Below are positions 1-7,241 of a stretch of 64,000 nt of DNA, piece after piece. The stretch's first letter is position 1. Every line of letters starts with the position of its first letter. The position numbers and the translations under genes were made by a program. The stretch covers positions 1-64,000 of the forward strand of contig NZ_NRQU01000025.1 in assembly GCF_004119495.1 (NCBI RefSeq). Direction: 5' to 3'. Source of the DNA: Flavobacterium sp. YO12 (lineage in GTDB: Bacteria > Bacteroidota > Bacteroidia > Flavobacteriales > Flavobacteriaceae). The notes beneath the pieces are model-generated. The model had not been told where the DNA came from and searched no databases. It saw nothing but the letters and a program-made list of their open reading frames with translations.

Positions 1-158
1 AATTACGGCTTTAGATATTTGTAAATAGTAAATATATTCTTTTTCTTACTTAAATTAAATAGTAACTTAAATTTATTATTTGAATTATAGTACTTCTAAA
101 AAATAAGAACAAAAGAATTCAATTCTAAATTGTTATAAAAATCATATTTTTGGTACAA

Positions 159-191
159 TTTGTTAAATTACTACAAAATATACTACATTTG
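159..191 (+). promoter_or_regulatory. Bacteroidota-type promoter of the first mini transcription unit
   Basis: TTTG at 159-162, a 21-base spacer, then TACATTTG at 184-191. This matches the known Bacteroidota sigma-A pattern (TTTG, 17-23 bases, TANNTTTG) exactly. Transcription would start near 198 and run into the terminator at 351-378, giving an RNA of about 180 nt. Confidence 0.7.
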
Positions 192-220
192 TATCTGTAA
201 TTAATAATAGAAAAATACAT

Positions 221-313
221 ATGATACTTTTAGTAAGCAAAAATTTTGAACATTTAGCCGGAGATTTTCCAGCTGAGGTGTTTGGATGCGTATGTATTTT
301 TATGAAATTATAA
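221..313 (+). CDS. Possible 30-residue peptide inside the small RNA
   Basis: An ATG at 221 opens 30 codons ending with TAA at 311-313. The peptide starts MILLVSKNFEHLAG and ends FGCVCIFMKL, with two cysteines near the C-terminus. The start codon lies in one arm of the 11-base inverted repeat, so translation would need that stem open. An A-rich stretch precedes it, as is common in this phylum. It may be a chance ORF in a non-coding RNA; no family is recognised. Confidence 0.22.
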   Translation: MILLVSKNFEHLAGDFPAEVFGCVCIFMKL

Positions 314-350
314 TGTAAAGTTTAGAGTTTAACTCATCATAAAATAGAAA

Positions 351-378
351 AGCGTCCTCATTTCAGGGCGCTTTTTTT
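351..378 (+). terminator. Intrinsic terminator of the first mini unit
   Basis: AGCGTCCT (351-358) pairs with AGGGCGCT (365-372) across a 6-base loop, with one G-U pair, and a T-run follows to 378. Confidence 0.75.
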
Positions 379-386
379 GTTTTGGA

Positions 387-437
387 GCACTTCGACTTCG
401 GTAAAAAGCACTTCGACTTCGCTCAGTGTGACATCTA
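387..437. repeat. Dispersed intergenic repeat, CTTCGACTTCGCTCAG family
   Basis: GCACTTCGACTTCG occurs twice in tandem (387-400 and 408-421) and runs into GCTCAGTGTGACATC. Related copies lie at 14588-14645 and 47527-47585, where the sequence forms an inverted repeat. Confidence 0.6.
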
Positions 438-647
438 GGCAAACCAAAACTAAAAATATTTAAAAAAAATAATTGACCAAATGTTTAATGATTAATCAAA
501 ATAGCGAAATATAATCTTGAAAAGTAATCTGATGAGTAACAGTCATTTGATAAAAAGATAAATCTGCACCAGTATGCGGACAGGGATTTCTTTGTTTTAA
601 TTTGAAGGTTAATTAATTGATAGTCAGAAAATTAATCTTAAAAAATA
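438..647. other. Intergenic stretch without recognisable gene
   Basis: AT-rich sequence between the repeat at 387-437 and the promoter at 648-680. I see no ORF of useful length, hairpin terminator or promoter pair here. Confidence 0.5.
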
Positions 648-680
648 TTTGGAAATATGATTTTTTCGATATTATCTTTG
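648..680 (+). promoter_or_regulatory. Bacteroidota-type promoter of the second mini transcription unit
   Basis: TTTG at 648-651, a 21-base spacer and TATCTTTG at 673-680 give a full match to the consensus. The predicted start is near 687, with the next gene signal the ATG at 748 and the terminator at 869-895. The spacing equals that of the promoter at 159-191. Confidence 0.75.
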
Positions 681-747
681 CCTAACAAAATTGAAACAAA
701 GAGTTTCTAATAACAACGCAGCAACAACAATTAAAAAAAATAAAACA

Positions 748-843
748 ATGAGTTTTAAATTATACATATACAACCCAAGACTAGCAGCCGCGACTTCGAA
801 TAGCGAATGCTTTTACATATCGGTGCATCAATATAGGCAATAG
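748..843 (+). CDS. Small protein of 31 residues, unknown
   Basis: An ATG at 748 opens 31 codons ending with TAG at 841-843. The peptide begins MSFKLYIYNPRLAAATSN and ends ISVHQYRQ. The leader of about 60 nt ends in an A-rich tract directly before the ATG, a strong initiation context for Bacteroidota. The ORF sits alone between a consensus promoter and an intrinsic terminator, so it is a complete transcription unit. No signal peptide or membrane segment is evident. Homology is not recognised; it could be a small protein, a leader peptide, or a chance ORF in a small RNA. Confidence 0.42.
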   Translation: MSFKLYIYNPRLAAATSNSECFYISVHQYRQ

Positions 844-868
844 GATAATTATATCGTATTTGTTATGA

Positions 869-895
869 AGCACCTTTAATTAGGTGCTTTTTTTT
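869..895 (+). terminator. Intrinsic terminator of the second mini unit
   Basis: AGCACCT (869-875) pairs with AGGTGCT (882-888) around TTAATT, followed by an eight-base T-run (888-895). Confidence 0.8.
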
Positions 896-980
896 GCCTT
901 AGGGGCAAAGGTTCAAAGGGGCAGAGAGACAGAGAAAAAACTTAGTATCTCAGCACCTAAGAACCTCAGAAGCTTAAAAA
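896..980. repeat. Dispersed repeat, GGTTCAAAGNGGCAGAG family
   Basis: GGGGCAAAGGTTCAAAGGGG and nearby CTCAGCACCTAAGAACCTCAG match the arms of the elements at 60915-61100 and the sequence at 63340-63425. This copy lacks a clear opposite arm and looks degenerate. Confidence 0.5.
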
Positions 981-1003
981 AAATAAACAATAAAAATTTA
1001 AGG

Positions 1004-1162
1004 ATGAATCAAAAAATAGGACTTAGGTCAGACTATAGTGGTCAAACAGATAAAGTGGAATTTAATGAGTTGCCATTTGCCTCGAGAAGAAAGATGGATT
1101 TGGAGCTTATTAACCTATGGAAGGAAAAGGTGAATTTTAAGGAAATTATATATATCATTTAG
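1004..1162 (+). CDS. Possible 52-residue protein, unknown
   Basis: The open frame extends back to 884, but that part lies in the terminator and a dispersed repeat. The ATG at 1004, preceded by AAGG, is a better start and gives 52 residues (MNQKIGLRSDYSG... to ...FKEIIYII). It is charged, without signal peptide. I recognise no family. It could be a decayed gene fragment or a short real gene; no promoter is visible. Confidence 0.28.
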   Translation: MNQKIGLRSDYSGQTDKVEFNELPFASRRKMDLELINLWKEKVNFKEIIYII

Positions 1163-1271
1163 AGATGTTTCTCTGTTAAAGCAATGGTGCTTTTGAACTT
1201 TTGTGATATTGGATTTCTTAGAAAAGCCTTCGATTTCCTGAGATTCCCAAGAATTACAAAATCAAAATACC

Positions 1272-1775
1272 ATGCAAAACAATACATTACAACAATATAA
1301 AAACGCAATTAGAAAAAAATACGAGTTAGAAAAAGAAGGCAGATACTTTGATTATTTGTACAAACCTTCTCGTGGAAAACTTCGTGATTTATGCTGGTTG
1401 ATTTTCGAAAATAACCCAACAAAAGAGGATTTAAATGTTTTTAGCAATCTCTTGGGCTTAGATTTCGATCACAGTAAAAAGAATAAGTTTAAGGAGAAGA
1501 AAGATAAGTTTAGACCTATCGAGACTTTCTTTAAAGGAGAAACAGATCCATCAAATATCGATGCTATAAATATGGCTGCAATTTTGGTTGATTTTGAGCC
1601 GCGTCCTTTTAAAAAGTTTTACGAAAATTCTAAAATTGGAGAAACAAAACCAGTTAAACGGATGGAGAAAGCTAAAGCAGTTTTTGAAAAAAAGAATGCT
1701 CTAAAAAAAGAAAAGGCTGAGAAAAAGTCTAAGAGAAGAAACTTCTTTAGAGATTTTAAAAGTATGTTTTTCTAG
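1272..1775 (+). CDS. Hypothetical Lys-rich cytoplasmic protein (167 aa)
   Basis: No family is recognised. Residues 1-110 look globular and mixed (KLRDLCWLIFENNPTKED, then a DPSNIDAINMAAILVDFEP segment). The last 45 residues are strongly basic (runs such as EKKNALKKEKAEKKSKRRN) and end in hydrophobic FFRDFKSMFF. The basic tail suggests nucleic-acid or membrane-surface contact, which is inference only. There is no signal peptide. It stands alone on the plus strand and faces the acyl-CoA ligase gene, with which it shares a bidirectional terminator. Confidence 0.65.
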   Translation: MQNNTLQQYKNAIRKKYELEKEGRYFDYLYKPSRGKLRDLCWLIFENNPTKEDLNVFSNLLGLDFDHSKKNKFKEKKDKFRPIETFFKGETDPSNIDAINMAAILVDFEPRPFKKFYENSKIGETKPVKRMEKAKAVFEKKNALKKEKAEKKSKRRNFFRDFKSMFF

Positions 1776-1787
1776 GCTTTTGCCACA

Positions 1788-1880
1788 AAGGCGCTAAGAC
1801 ACAAAGTTTTTTAGCCACTCTCGATAGCTATCGGGGTAAAGGATTGAAAAGATTATTAAAATCTGCTCAATCTGCGTGAA
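1788..1880. repeat. Degenerate dispersed repeat (GCCACAAAGGCGCTAAG family)
   Basis: TGCCACAAAGGCGCTAAGAC and a following TTAGCCACTCTCGATAGCTA segment resemble the arms of the element at 11002-11225. The later piece CTGCTCAATCTGCGTGAAAC resembles the element at 26617-26700. Arms are incomplete. Confidence 0.4.
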
Positions 1881-1952
1881 ACTCATCTTATCGACCCTAG
1901 CGGTTAAAAAATAGTGAAAAACAATAGATGAAATTAGAATTTTCATTAAATA

Positions 1953-1988
1953 AAAAACGGCTGTCTAAAATTTTAGTCAGCCGTTTTT
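1953..1988. terminator. Bidirectional intrinsic terminator
   Basis: AAAAACGGCTG (1953-1963) pairs with CAGCCGTTTTT (1978-1988). The A-run on the left and T-run on the right let it end both the plus-strand gene at 1272-1775 and the minus-strand ligase gene at 2012-3790. Confidence 0.8.
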
Positions 1989-2011
1989 CTTTGGTTAATT
2001 ATTTTGGAATT

Positions 2012-3790
2012 TTAATTGTGATCGTAGATTTTAGCGTAAAGATCTTTATAGATTTCTTTAATGATTTTACGTTTTAATTTTAGAGTAGGAGTAAGCTGTC
2101 CGCCATCGATAGACCAAACATCTGGAGTAAGCTCAAAACGTTTGATTTTTTCCCAGTTTCCAAATTTTTCATTGATGCTTTCGACTTCTTCATTTATACG
2201 CTTGATTACGTCGGCATTTGCACTAATTGCTGCATCTGTAGTTCCTAAAGTAATTTTATGAATTTTAGCCCATTCTTTTACAAACTCAAAATTGGGCTGA
2301 ATAAAAGCACCTGGCATTTTTTCGCCATCACCAATTACCATAATCTGCTCAATAAAACGAGATTGTTTCATCGCATTTTCAATAATTTGCGGCGCAATAT
2401 ATTTTCCTCCTGATGTTTTGAACATTTCTTTTTTACGGTCGGTAATTTTTAAGAAACCTTCGCTGTCGATTTCTCCAATATCTCCCGTGTGGAAATAACC
2501 ATCTTGCAAAGCTTCTGCTGTTTTTTCAGGATCTTTAAAGTAACCCAGCATTACATTTGGTCCTTTGCAAAGGATTTCTCCGTCTTCGGCAATTTTTACT
2601 TCGACGTTACGAATTGGTTTTCCAACAGTTCCAATTTTAAAACCTTTGTTTCTTTGGTCGTTTACAGCAATTACAGGTGATGTTTCAGATAAACCGTAAC
2701 CTTCCATAACTGGAATTTCGGCAGCAGCAAAAACTCTTGTTAAACGTGGCTGTAAAGCGGCACTTCCAGAAACCATCAAATCTAAATTTCCTCCCAAACC
2801 TTCTTTCCATTTACTGAAAATAAGTTTGCGGGCAATTTTTAACTGAAATTCATACCAAGCGCCATTGGCTCCGTATGGTTCATATTTTAAACCTAAATCA
2901 ATAGCCCAGAAAAAAAGTTTTTTCTTGATGCCTGTTAATTCGGCTCCTTTAGCATAAATTTTATCGTAAACTTTTTCTAAAAGTCTTGGTACAGCTGTAA
3001 TTACATTTGGACGAACTTCTTTTAAGTTGTCGCTGATTTTTTCAATAGATTCTCCAAAATAAACTGAAATACCATAATATTGATAGATGTACAAAATCAT
3101 TCTTTCAAAAATATGGCAGATAGGCAGGAAGCTTAATGCGCTGCTTTTTCCTGGATCAAACGGAATTCTTGGTGCACTGTCTAAAACATTAGAAACAATG
3201 TTTCTGTGCGAAAGCATAACACCTTTTGGGCGTCCTGTAGTTCCAGAGGTATAAATAATAGTGGCTAAATCATCCGTTTTTATACTGTCTTTTCTTGCTT
3301 CAACTTCGGTTTGATTGCTTTGGTCTTCACCAAGCGTTAGTAATTCAGACCAATGTTTGCAGCCTTCAATTTCATTAAAAGAATAAACTTCTTTTAGGGT
3401 CGGCACATTTGCTTTGATAAGATTTACTTTTTCAAGTACTTCTACATCCGAAACAAAGCAATAAATACTGCCGCTATGGTTCAAAATATATTCGTAATCT
3501 TCCTCAGAGATTGTTGGATAAATAGGCACGTTTTGCGCACCAGTCTGCTGGATACCAATATCCATAATATTCCACTCAGTACGGTTGTTTGAGGTAATTA
3601 GGGCAATTTTATCATCTTTTTGAACACCCATGCGCAATAATGCTCTCGAAACAGCATTTGCTTTTGCAATATATTCCTGGCTAGATGTTTTTTCCCAGAC
3701 TCCATTTTTTTTAGTTGCTAACGCAACCGGAAGATCGTAAGTTTCTTGTTGATAATAGGGAAAATCAAAAAGGCGTGTGATTGAAACCAT
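2012..3790 (-). CDS. Long-chain fatty acid--CoA ligase (AMP-forming)
   Basis: Activates fatty acids to acyl-CoA with ATP through an acyl-adenylate, at the inner face of the cytoplasmic membrane. The AMP-binding P-loop motif (YTSGTTGRPKG) is at about residues 180-190, GYGLSETSP is the adenine-binding A5-type motif, and the hinge motif GDIGEIDSEGFLKITDRKKE with the downstream catalytic-lysine region is intact. At 592 residues it has the usual length of bacterial FAA1-like ligases and appears complete, with no signal peptide. It is monocistronic: the neighbouring plus-strand gene converges on it and the gene upstream is 158 bases away. The exact chain-length preference cannot be read from sequence. 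Confidence 0.93.
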   Translation of the reverse strand: MVSITRLFDFPYYQQETYDLPVALATKKNGVWEKTSSQEYIAKANAVSRALLRMGVQKDDKIALITSNNRTEWNIMDIGIQQTGAQNVPIYPTISEEDYEYILNHSGSIYCFVSDVEVLEKVNLIKANVPTLKEVYSFNEIEGCKHWSELLTLGEDQSNQTEVEARKDSIKTDDLATIIYTSGTTGRPKGVMLSHRNIVSNVLDSAPRIPFDPGKSSALSFLPICHIFERMILYIYQYYGISVYFGESIEKISDNLKEVRPNVITAVPRLLEKVYDKIYAKGAELTGIKKKLFFWAIDLGLKYEPYGANGAWYEFQLKIARKLIFSKWKEGLGGNLDLMVSGSAALQPRLTRVFAAAEIPVMEGYGLSETSPVIAVNDQRNKGFKIGTVGKPIRNVEVKIAEDGEILCKGPNVMLGYFKDPEKTAEALQDGYFHTGDIGEIDSEGFLKITDRKKEMFKTSGGKYIAPQIIENAMKQSRFIEQIMVIGDGEKMPGAFIQPNFEFVKEWAKIHKITLGTTDAAISANADVIKRINEEVESINEKFGNWEKIKRFELTPDVWSIDGGQLTPTLKLKRKIIKEIYKDLYAKIYDHN

Positions 3791-3948
3791 GTTTAATATA
3801 TTGAATTTTATCGCAAATTAAATAAAAATTAGGTATAATTTTTAATTTTATGGAATTTTATGGGAAAATTTATAAGTACTTTTAAAAATCAACGAAAACG
3901 TTTTCTTTTTTGTAGTAAATTTTAGAAAAAACAAGAATTATTTATTTT

Positions 3949-4392
3949 CTAGGAGCGTTTTTTCGATTCAGAATCTTCAGAATAATCTTTGATTCGTTCG
4001 CCCATTATAAACATTTTTTTCTTGTTGAAATGAATGGAGAATTGAACATAAATCCAATCTTCTTCATTATTAGGTTTGTACCACATGGTATACGAAGCAC
4101 TGTTGTAACCTTCTTTAAAAATTGGAATACCGTCTTCAGAACATTCGATTCCCCAGTTTATACTTTTTTTGGATAAATCTTCGTATTGAAAAGTTCCTGT
4201 TCCGTTAGCATTCAATTGTACAATTGGCTCGGTTTTTCCTTCGTATAAAAAGGTTCCTTCAATTGGATAACCAATTTTTGTTGTAATAAAATGATCGTGA
4301 ATTTTATATTTTATTTTGTCAATCTTAATTTGTGCATGCGATTGAGCTGCGACTAGAAATAGCGCATAGAGGAGTGCTTTGTAAAATTTCAT
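3949..4392 (-). CDS. Secreted hypothetical protein (147 aa)
   Basis: The open frame starts at 4467, but the first 25 codons carry no secretion signal and include a perfect hairpin. The internal ATG at 4392 begins MKFYKALLYALFLVAAQSHA, a clear Sec signal peptide cut after SHA. The mature protein of about 127 residues is beta-rich by appearance and ends in a charged tail (DYSEDSESKKRS). It is probably periplasmic. No domain is recognised; the length and LNANGTGTFQYEDL segment resemble small lipocalin-like stress proteins, but this is weak. It lies upstream of the ligase gene and downstream of the receptor gene, all minus strand. Confidence 0.65.
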   Translation of the reverse strand: MKFYKALLYALFLVAAQSHAQIKIDKIKYKIHDHFITTKIGYPIEGTFLYEGKTEPIVQLNANGTGTFQYEDLSKKSINWGIECSEDGIPIFKEGYNSASYTMWYKPNNEEDWIYVQFSIHFNKKKMFIMGERIKDYSEDSESKKRS

Positions 4393-4422
4393 TCTATGTA
4401 GGTTAATTTGTTTTTGGAATGG

Positions 4423-4454
4423 GCCAAAAAGTTCTTGGGCGCGAACTTTTTGGC
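4423..4454. promoter_or_regulatory. Perfect 12-base inverted repeat in the leader of the secreted protein gene
   Basis: GCCAAAAAGTTC (4423-4434) and GAACTTTTTGGC (4443-4454) are exact complements separated by 8 bases. The element lies 31 bases upstream of the ATG at 4392. It has no adjacent T-run on the coding strand, so an mRNA hairpin or protein-binding site is more likely than a terminator. Confidence 0.5.
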
Positions 4455-4528
4455 GAATATAGTTCAAATTTCAGTAGAAATTAGAATCCAAATTACAAGA
4501 ATGAATATTTTTATTGTTGTGTAAAAAG

Positions 4529-6934
4529 CTATTCTGTAGAGAACTGATTTTCTAATAATTTTTCTTTAAAATCAGATTTAAAAGTATATGCAAAAGTCAG
4601 CATAAATGCACGAGTATCTGATTTGTTAGTTCTATTGTTGCTAAATAATAAAGTGTTGTTCTTATAACCGCTTTCGAGTGTGTTAAACATATCGGTAACA
4701 ACCAAGCCTAAACGCGCATTTCCTTTTCCAAGTTTTTGCTGAAAACCCATATCTACATTATAAACCGGAATTCTTTTTCCTTGTGCTGTTGTTAAAGCCG
4801 AATTGTAATTTCCGATAATTTGGAGTTTTCCGCCTTTCCAAGGAACAAAATTATTGATGATTTTTCCGTACCAGCTAAAAGCATTTTTCACCACATCTTG
4901 AGTTAGATTTGTGGCGTCTATTTTTTGTTCAAAAGCGGTTAAACTAATATTAGCATCATAAAAAGAGAATGGTTTTAAGGTGAAGATGGTTTCTAAACCA
5001 TAAGTTATCGTACTTCCTATGTTTCTTGGCTGCAGTAAAATTACACCATTGTCCTGTAATTCGGCATATTGTCTAATCGCGTCTTTTGCATTTCGGTAAA
5101 AAGCATTGGTCGAAAAAGAATAGTTTTCCCAGTTTTTATTGTAGCTTACTTCTGCAATATGAATAATTTCAGGTTTCAAATAAGGATTTCCGCCATGAGG
5201 ATTTAACGCATCAGTAATATCAATAAACGGATTTAAATCGTCTAAATCTGGACGGTTAATACGCTTGCTGTAACCAAATTTGATAAATTCATCTGGTTTT
5301 AAATTCATTTGTAAAGAAGCTGATGGGAACAGTTTTAAATAATGATTTGAAAAATTATCAGTATTGTTCTGCGTTTTACCATTATTTGAAACCTGCTCTG
5401 CGCGAAGTCCTAAATTATATTTCCATTTAGGATTGTCAGTTTCGCCAATAAACGAATTCAGCATTCCGTAAACAGCATTTATTTGTTCGTTGTATTTAAA
5501 AGTATTGCTTGCCAAAGGATTAACAATATATTCGCCGTTTGTCAAATCAGTACTTTCAAAGTCTGAGTCAAAAAAACGAAACGTTCCTTTATATCCAGTT
5601 TCTACAATTGATTTTTCAGATACTGGAACCGTATAATTTACAATAGCATTCGAGATATTTTCATTTGTATAATTATGAGTTCTTTGCCATGCAGCATCGC
5701 CTATTTGTTGTTTATAAGCGTCATAATTATAAGTGTCAATATCAGTGTTCTCTTTGTGTTTGTTGAAAGAAGAAGTAATACTTGTATTTAGACTTTTTCT
5801 GTCGTCAGAAAATTTTCGATCATAATTAAAAGCAAGTTCGCCCACTTTTGTGCGTTCCAGTTCTAAAGAGTGACGTTTGTTGCTCGAAAAAAACTGATTT
5901 GCGCTTGTGTTTACCTGCGTGTACAAAGTTTCGTCATTGTCTTGATTTTCTAAATTTCCGAGTGCTTCAAACGAAAAGCTGTTTTTGTCGTTTGGAGTAA
6001 AATCGACGTTAAATTTTAAGTTTTGTAAACCTTCTGTACGAGCATCATCTCTATTTTGATGAATGTAATGTTCATCGTCTATGAAAAAATTAGTTCGATC
6101 AGCATTTATCTTTTTGGTTCTGCCGGCAAAACGATTATCGTAGGCCAAACCAAAATTCCATTTTTCAGTTTTATGATTTAACAATACAGAGCTGTTGATT
6201 CTTCCTTTAGCACCAAAACCAGCGCCTAGAACTACCGCTCCATTTATCCCTTGTTGATTGTTCTTTTTAAGCTTAATATTTATAATTCCGCTTTCAGCAT
6301 TAGCATCATATTTTGCAGTTGGATTACTTATCACTTCGATACTTTCTATACTGCTTGCCGCAATTTGATCCATATTTGTAATGGCCGAATTTTTACCATT
6401 AATCAAAATCATTGGCGATTTTCCTCTTAGTGTTATACCGCCTTCAGCATCTACTGCAACTGTTGGAATACTCTTTAGCATATCAGTCGCCGTTCCGCCG
6501 GACTGCGAAATGTTTGAAACCGCATTAAAAACAAATCCCTCATCTGTTTTCTGAATTTGTTTTCGCTGAGACTTTACAACAACATCATTTAGTAAATTGG
6601 TATCGGTTTGTAATTTGATGGTTCCAATAGAAATCGGGCTGTCAGATACCTTTATTTTTTGAGAAATAGTTTTAAAACCAATTAGTTTAAATTGAAGTTG
6701 GTAATCTCCAGATTGAATGTTTTCTAAGGCAAAGTTTCCTAAAACATCGGTTACAGCATAATTGGCTGTTTTGGTAGAATCGCTGGCGCTTTTTAGAACT
6801 ACATCGACAAATTCCACTGGAAGTTTTCCGTCAGTAATGTTTCCTTTTATAGCAGCGGTTTTTTGAGCAAAAGAAAATTGGCTTATAGTAAATAAGAAAA
6901 TCAGCAGGGATAATTTTTGGATCATATTTTTCAT
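4529..6934 (-). CDS. TonB-dependent receptor-like outer-membrane beta-barrel protein
   Basis: Begins with a signal peptide (MKNMIQKLSLLIFLFTISQF... cut after FAQ), followed by a carboxypeptidase-regulatory-like beta-sandwich (about residues 25-110), a plug-like region (GGTATDMLKSIPTVAVDAEG, LRGKSPMILINGKN) and a long barrel with alternating aromatic strands ending in ...FTYAFTFKSD-type sequence. At 801 residues it fits the Bacteroidota 'outer membrane beta-barrel family' of TonB-receptor relatives. No SusD partner follows, so the ligand is unknown. A TATCTTTG box lies only 5 bases before the annotated ATG; the second ATG (Met4, at 6925) could be the true start on a near-leaderless mRNA. Confidence 0.88.
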   Translation of the reverse strand: MKNMIQKLSLLIFLFTISQFSFAQKTAAIKGNITDGKLPVEFVDVVLKSASDSTKTANYAVTDVLGNFALENIQSGDYQLQFKLIGFKTISQKIKVSDSPISIGTIKLQTDTNLLNDVVVKSQRKQIQKTDEGFVFNAVSNISQSGGTATDMLKSIPTVAVDAEGGITLRGKSPMILINGKNSAITNMDQIAASSIESIEVISNPTAKYDANAESGIINIKLKKNNQQGINGAVVLGAGFGAKGRINSSVLLNHKTEKWNFGLAYDNRFAGRTKKINADRTNFFIDDEHYIHQNRDDARTEGLQNLKFNVDFTPNDKNSFSFEALGNLENQDNDETLYTQVNTSANQFFSSNKRHSLELERTKVGELAFNYDRKFSDDRKSLNTSITSSFNKHKENTDIDTYNYDAYKQQIGDAAWQRTHNYTNENISNAIVNYTVPVSEKSIVETGYKGTFRFFDSDFESTDLTNGEYIVNPLASNTFKYNEQINAVYGMLNSFIGETDNPKWKYNLGLRAEQVSNNGKTQNNTDNFSNHYLKLFPSASLQMNLKPDEFIKFGYSKRINRPDLDDLNPFIDITDALNPHGGNPYLKPEIIHIAEVSYNKNWENYSFSTNAFYRNAKDAIRQYAELQDNGVILLQPRNIGSTITYGLETIFTLKPFSFYDANISLTAFEQKIDATNLTQDVVKNAFSWYGKIINNFVPWKGGKLQIIGNYNSALTTAQGKRIPVYNVDMGFQQKLGKGNARLGLVVTDMFNTLESGYKNNTLLFSNNRTNKSDTRAFMLTFAYTFKSDFKEKLLENQFSTE

Positions 6935-6938
6935 GAAA

Positions 6939-6946
6939 CAAAGATA
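6939..6946 (-). promoter_or_regulatory. Candidate -7 box of the outer-membrane receptor gene
   Basis: On the minus strand the sequence reads TATCTTTG, matching TANNTTTG. No TTTG element is found 17-23 bases further upstream. If used, transcription would begin at or inside the start codon region, giving a leaderless or very short leader mRNA. Confidence 0.35.
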
Positions 6947-7026
6947 TTTACCAGAATGTTTACGCTTGCTTAAGCTGTCTTAAGATACCATTAAATTAAT
7001 CTTAGAATAGTTTTAAATAGTTTAGT

Positions 7027-7193
7027 TAGCCACGAATTACACGAATTTCCACGAATGCATTGTGTGTAAAAGTTTGCCACAGATTAAAAGGATTCTCACA
7101 GATTATTTTTTGACAATGAAAAAAAATCATTTTAATCCTTATAATCTGTGGCTAAAAAAAATAATTCGTGAAAATTCGTGAAATTCGTGGCTA
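7027..7193. repeat. Nested inverted-repeat element
   Basis: The outer arms begin TAGCCACGAATTACACGAAT (7027-7056) and end AAATTCGTGGCTA (7164-7193). Inside lies a second pair, GCCACAGATTAAAAGGATT (7076-7094) and AATCCTTATAATCTGTGGC (7134-7152). The same two arm types occur in the opposite nesting order at 12758-12908. Confidence 0.75.
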
Positions 7194-7220
7194 TAAAAAA
7201 ACGCCCGATAAATTCGGGCG
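7194..7220 (-). terminator. Intrinsic terminator of purL
   Basis: CGCCCGA (7202-7208) pairs with TCGGGCG (7214-7220). The A-run at 7194-7201 is the U-run on the minus strand, 22 bases past the purL stop. Confidence 0.85.
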
Positions 7221-7241
7221 CTTTTAGTAAAAATATATTTC

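Larger units (their letters stand above)
198..378 (+). ncRNA. Candidate structured small RNA (about 180 nt)
   Basis: The stretch from the inferred start to the terminator carries a perfect 11-base inverted repeat (211-221 with 291-301, AAAAATACATA / TATGTATTTTT) that encloses a smaller hairpin around 257-274 (AGC-C-GGA / TCC-A-GCT). The only ORF of note, 30 codons at 221-313, has its start codon inside the closing stem. Promoter, internal fold and terminator together suggest a stand-alone RNA or a small mRNA with a folded body. I do not recognise the family. The length would suit a 6S-like RNA, but I do not see the expected single long hairpin with an open centre. RNA ends are inferred. Confidence 0.4.

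Noticed and set aside
884..1003. N-terminal 40 codons of the open frame 884-1162
   Set aside because: They overlap the terminator at 869-895 and a dispersed repeat; a start at 1004 is more credible.
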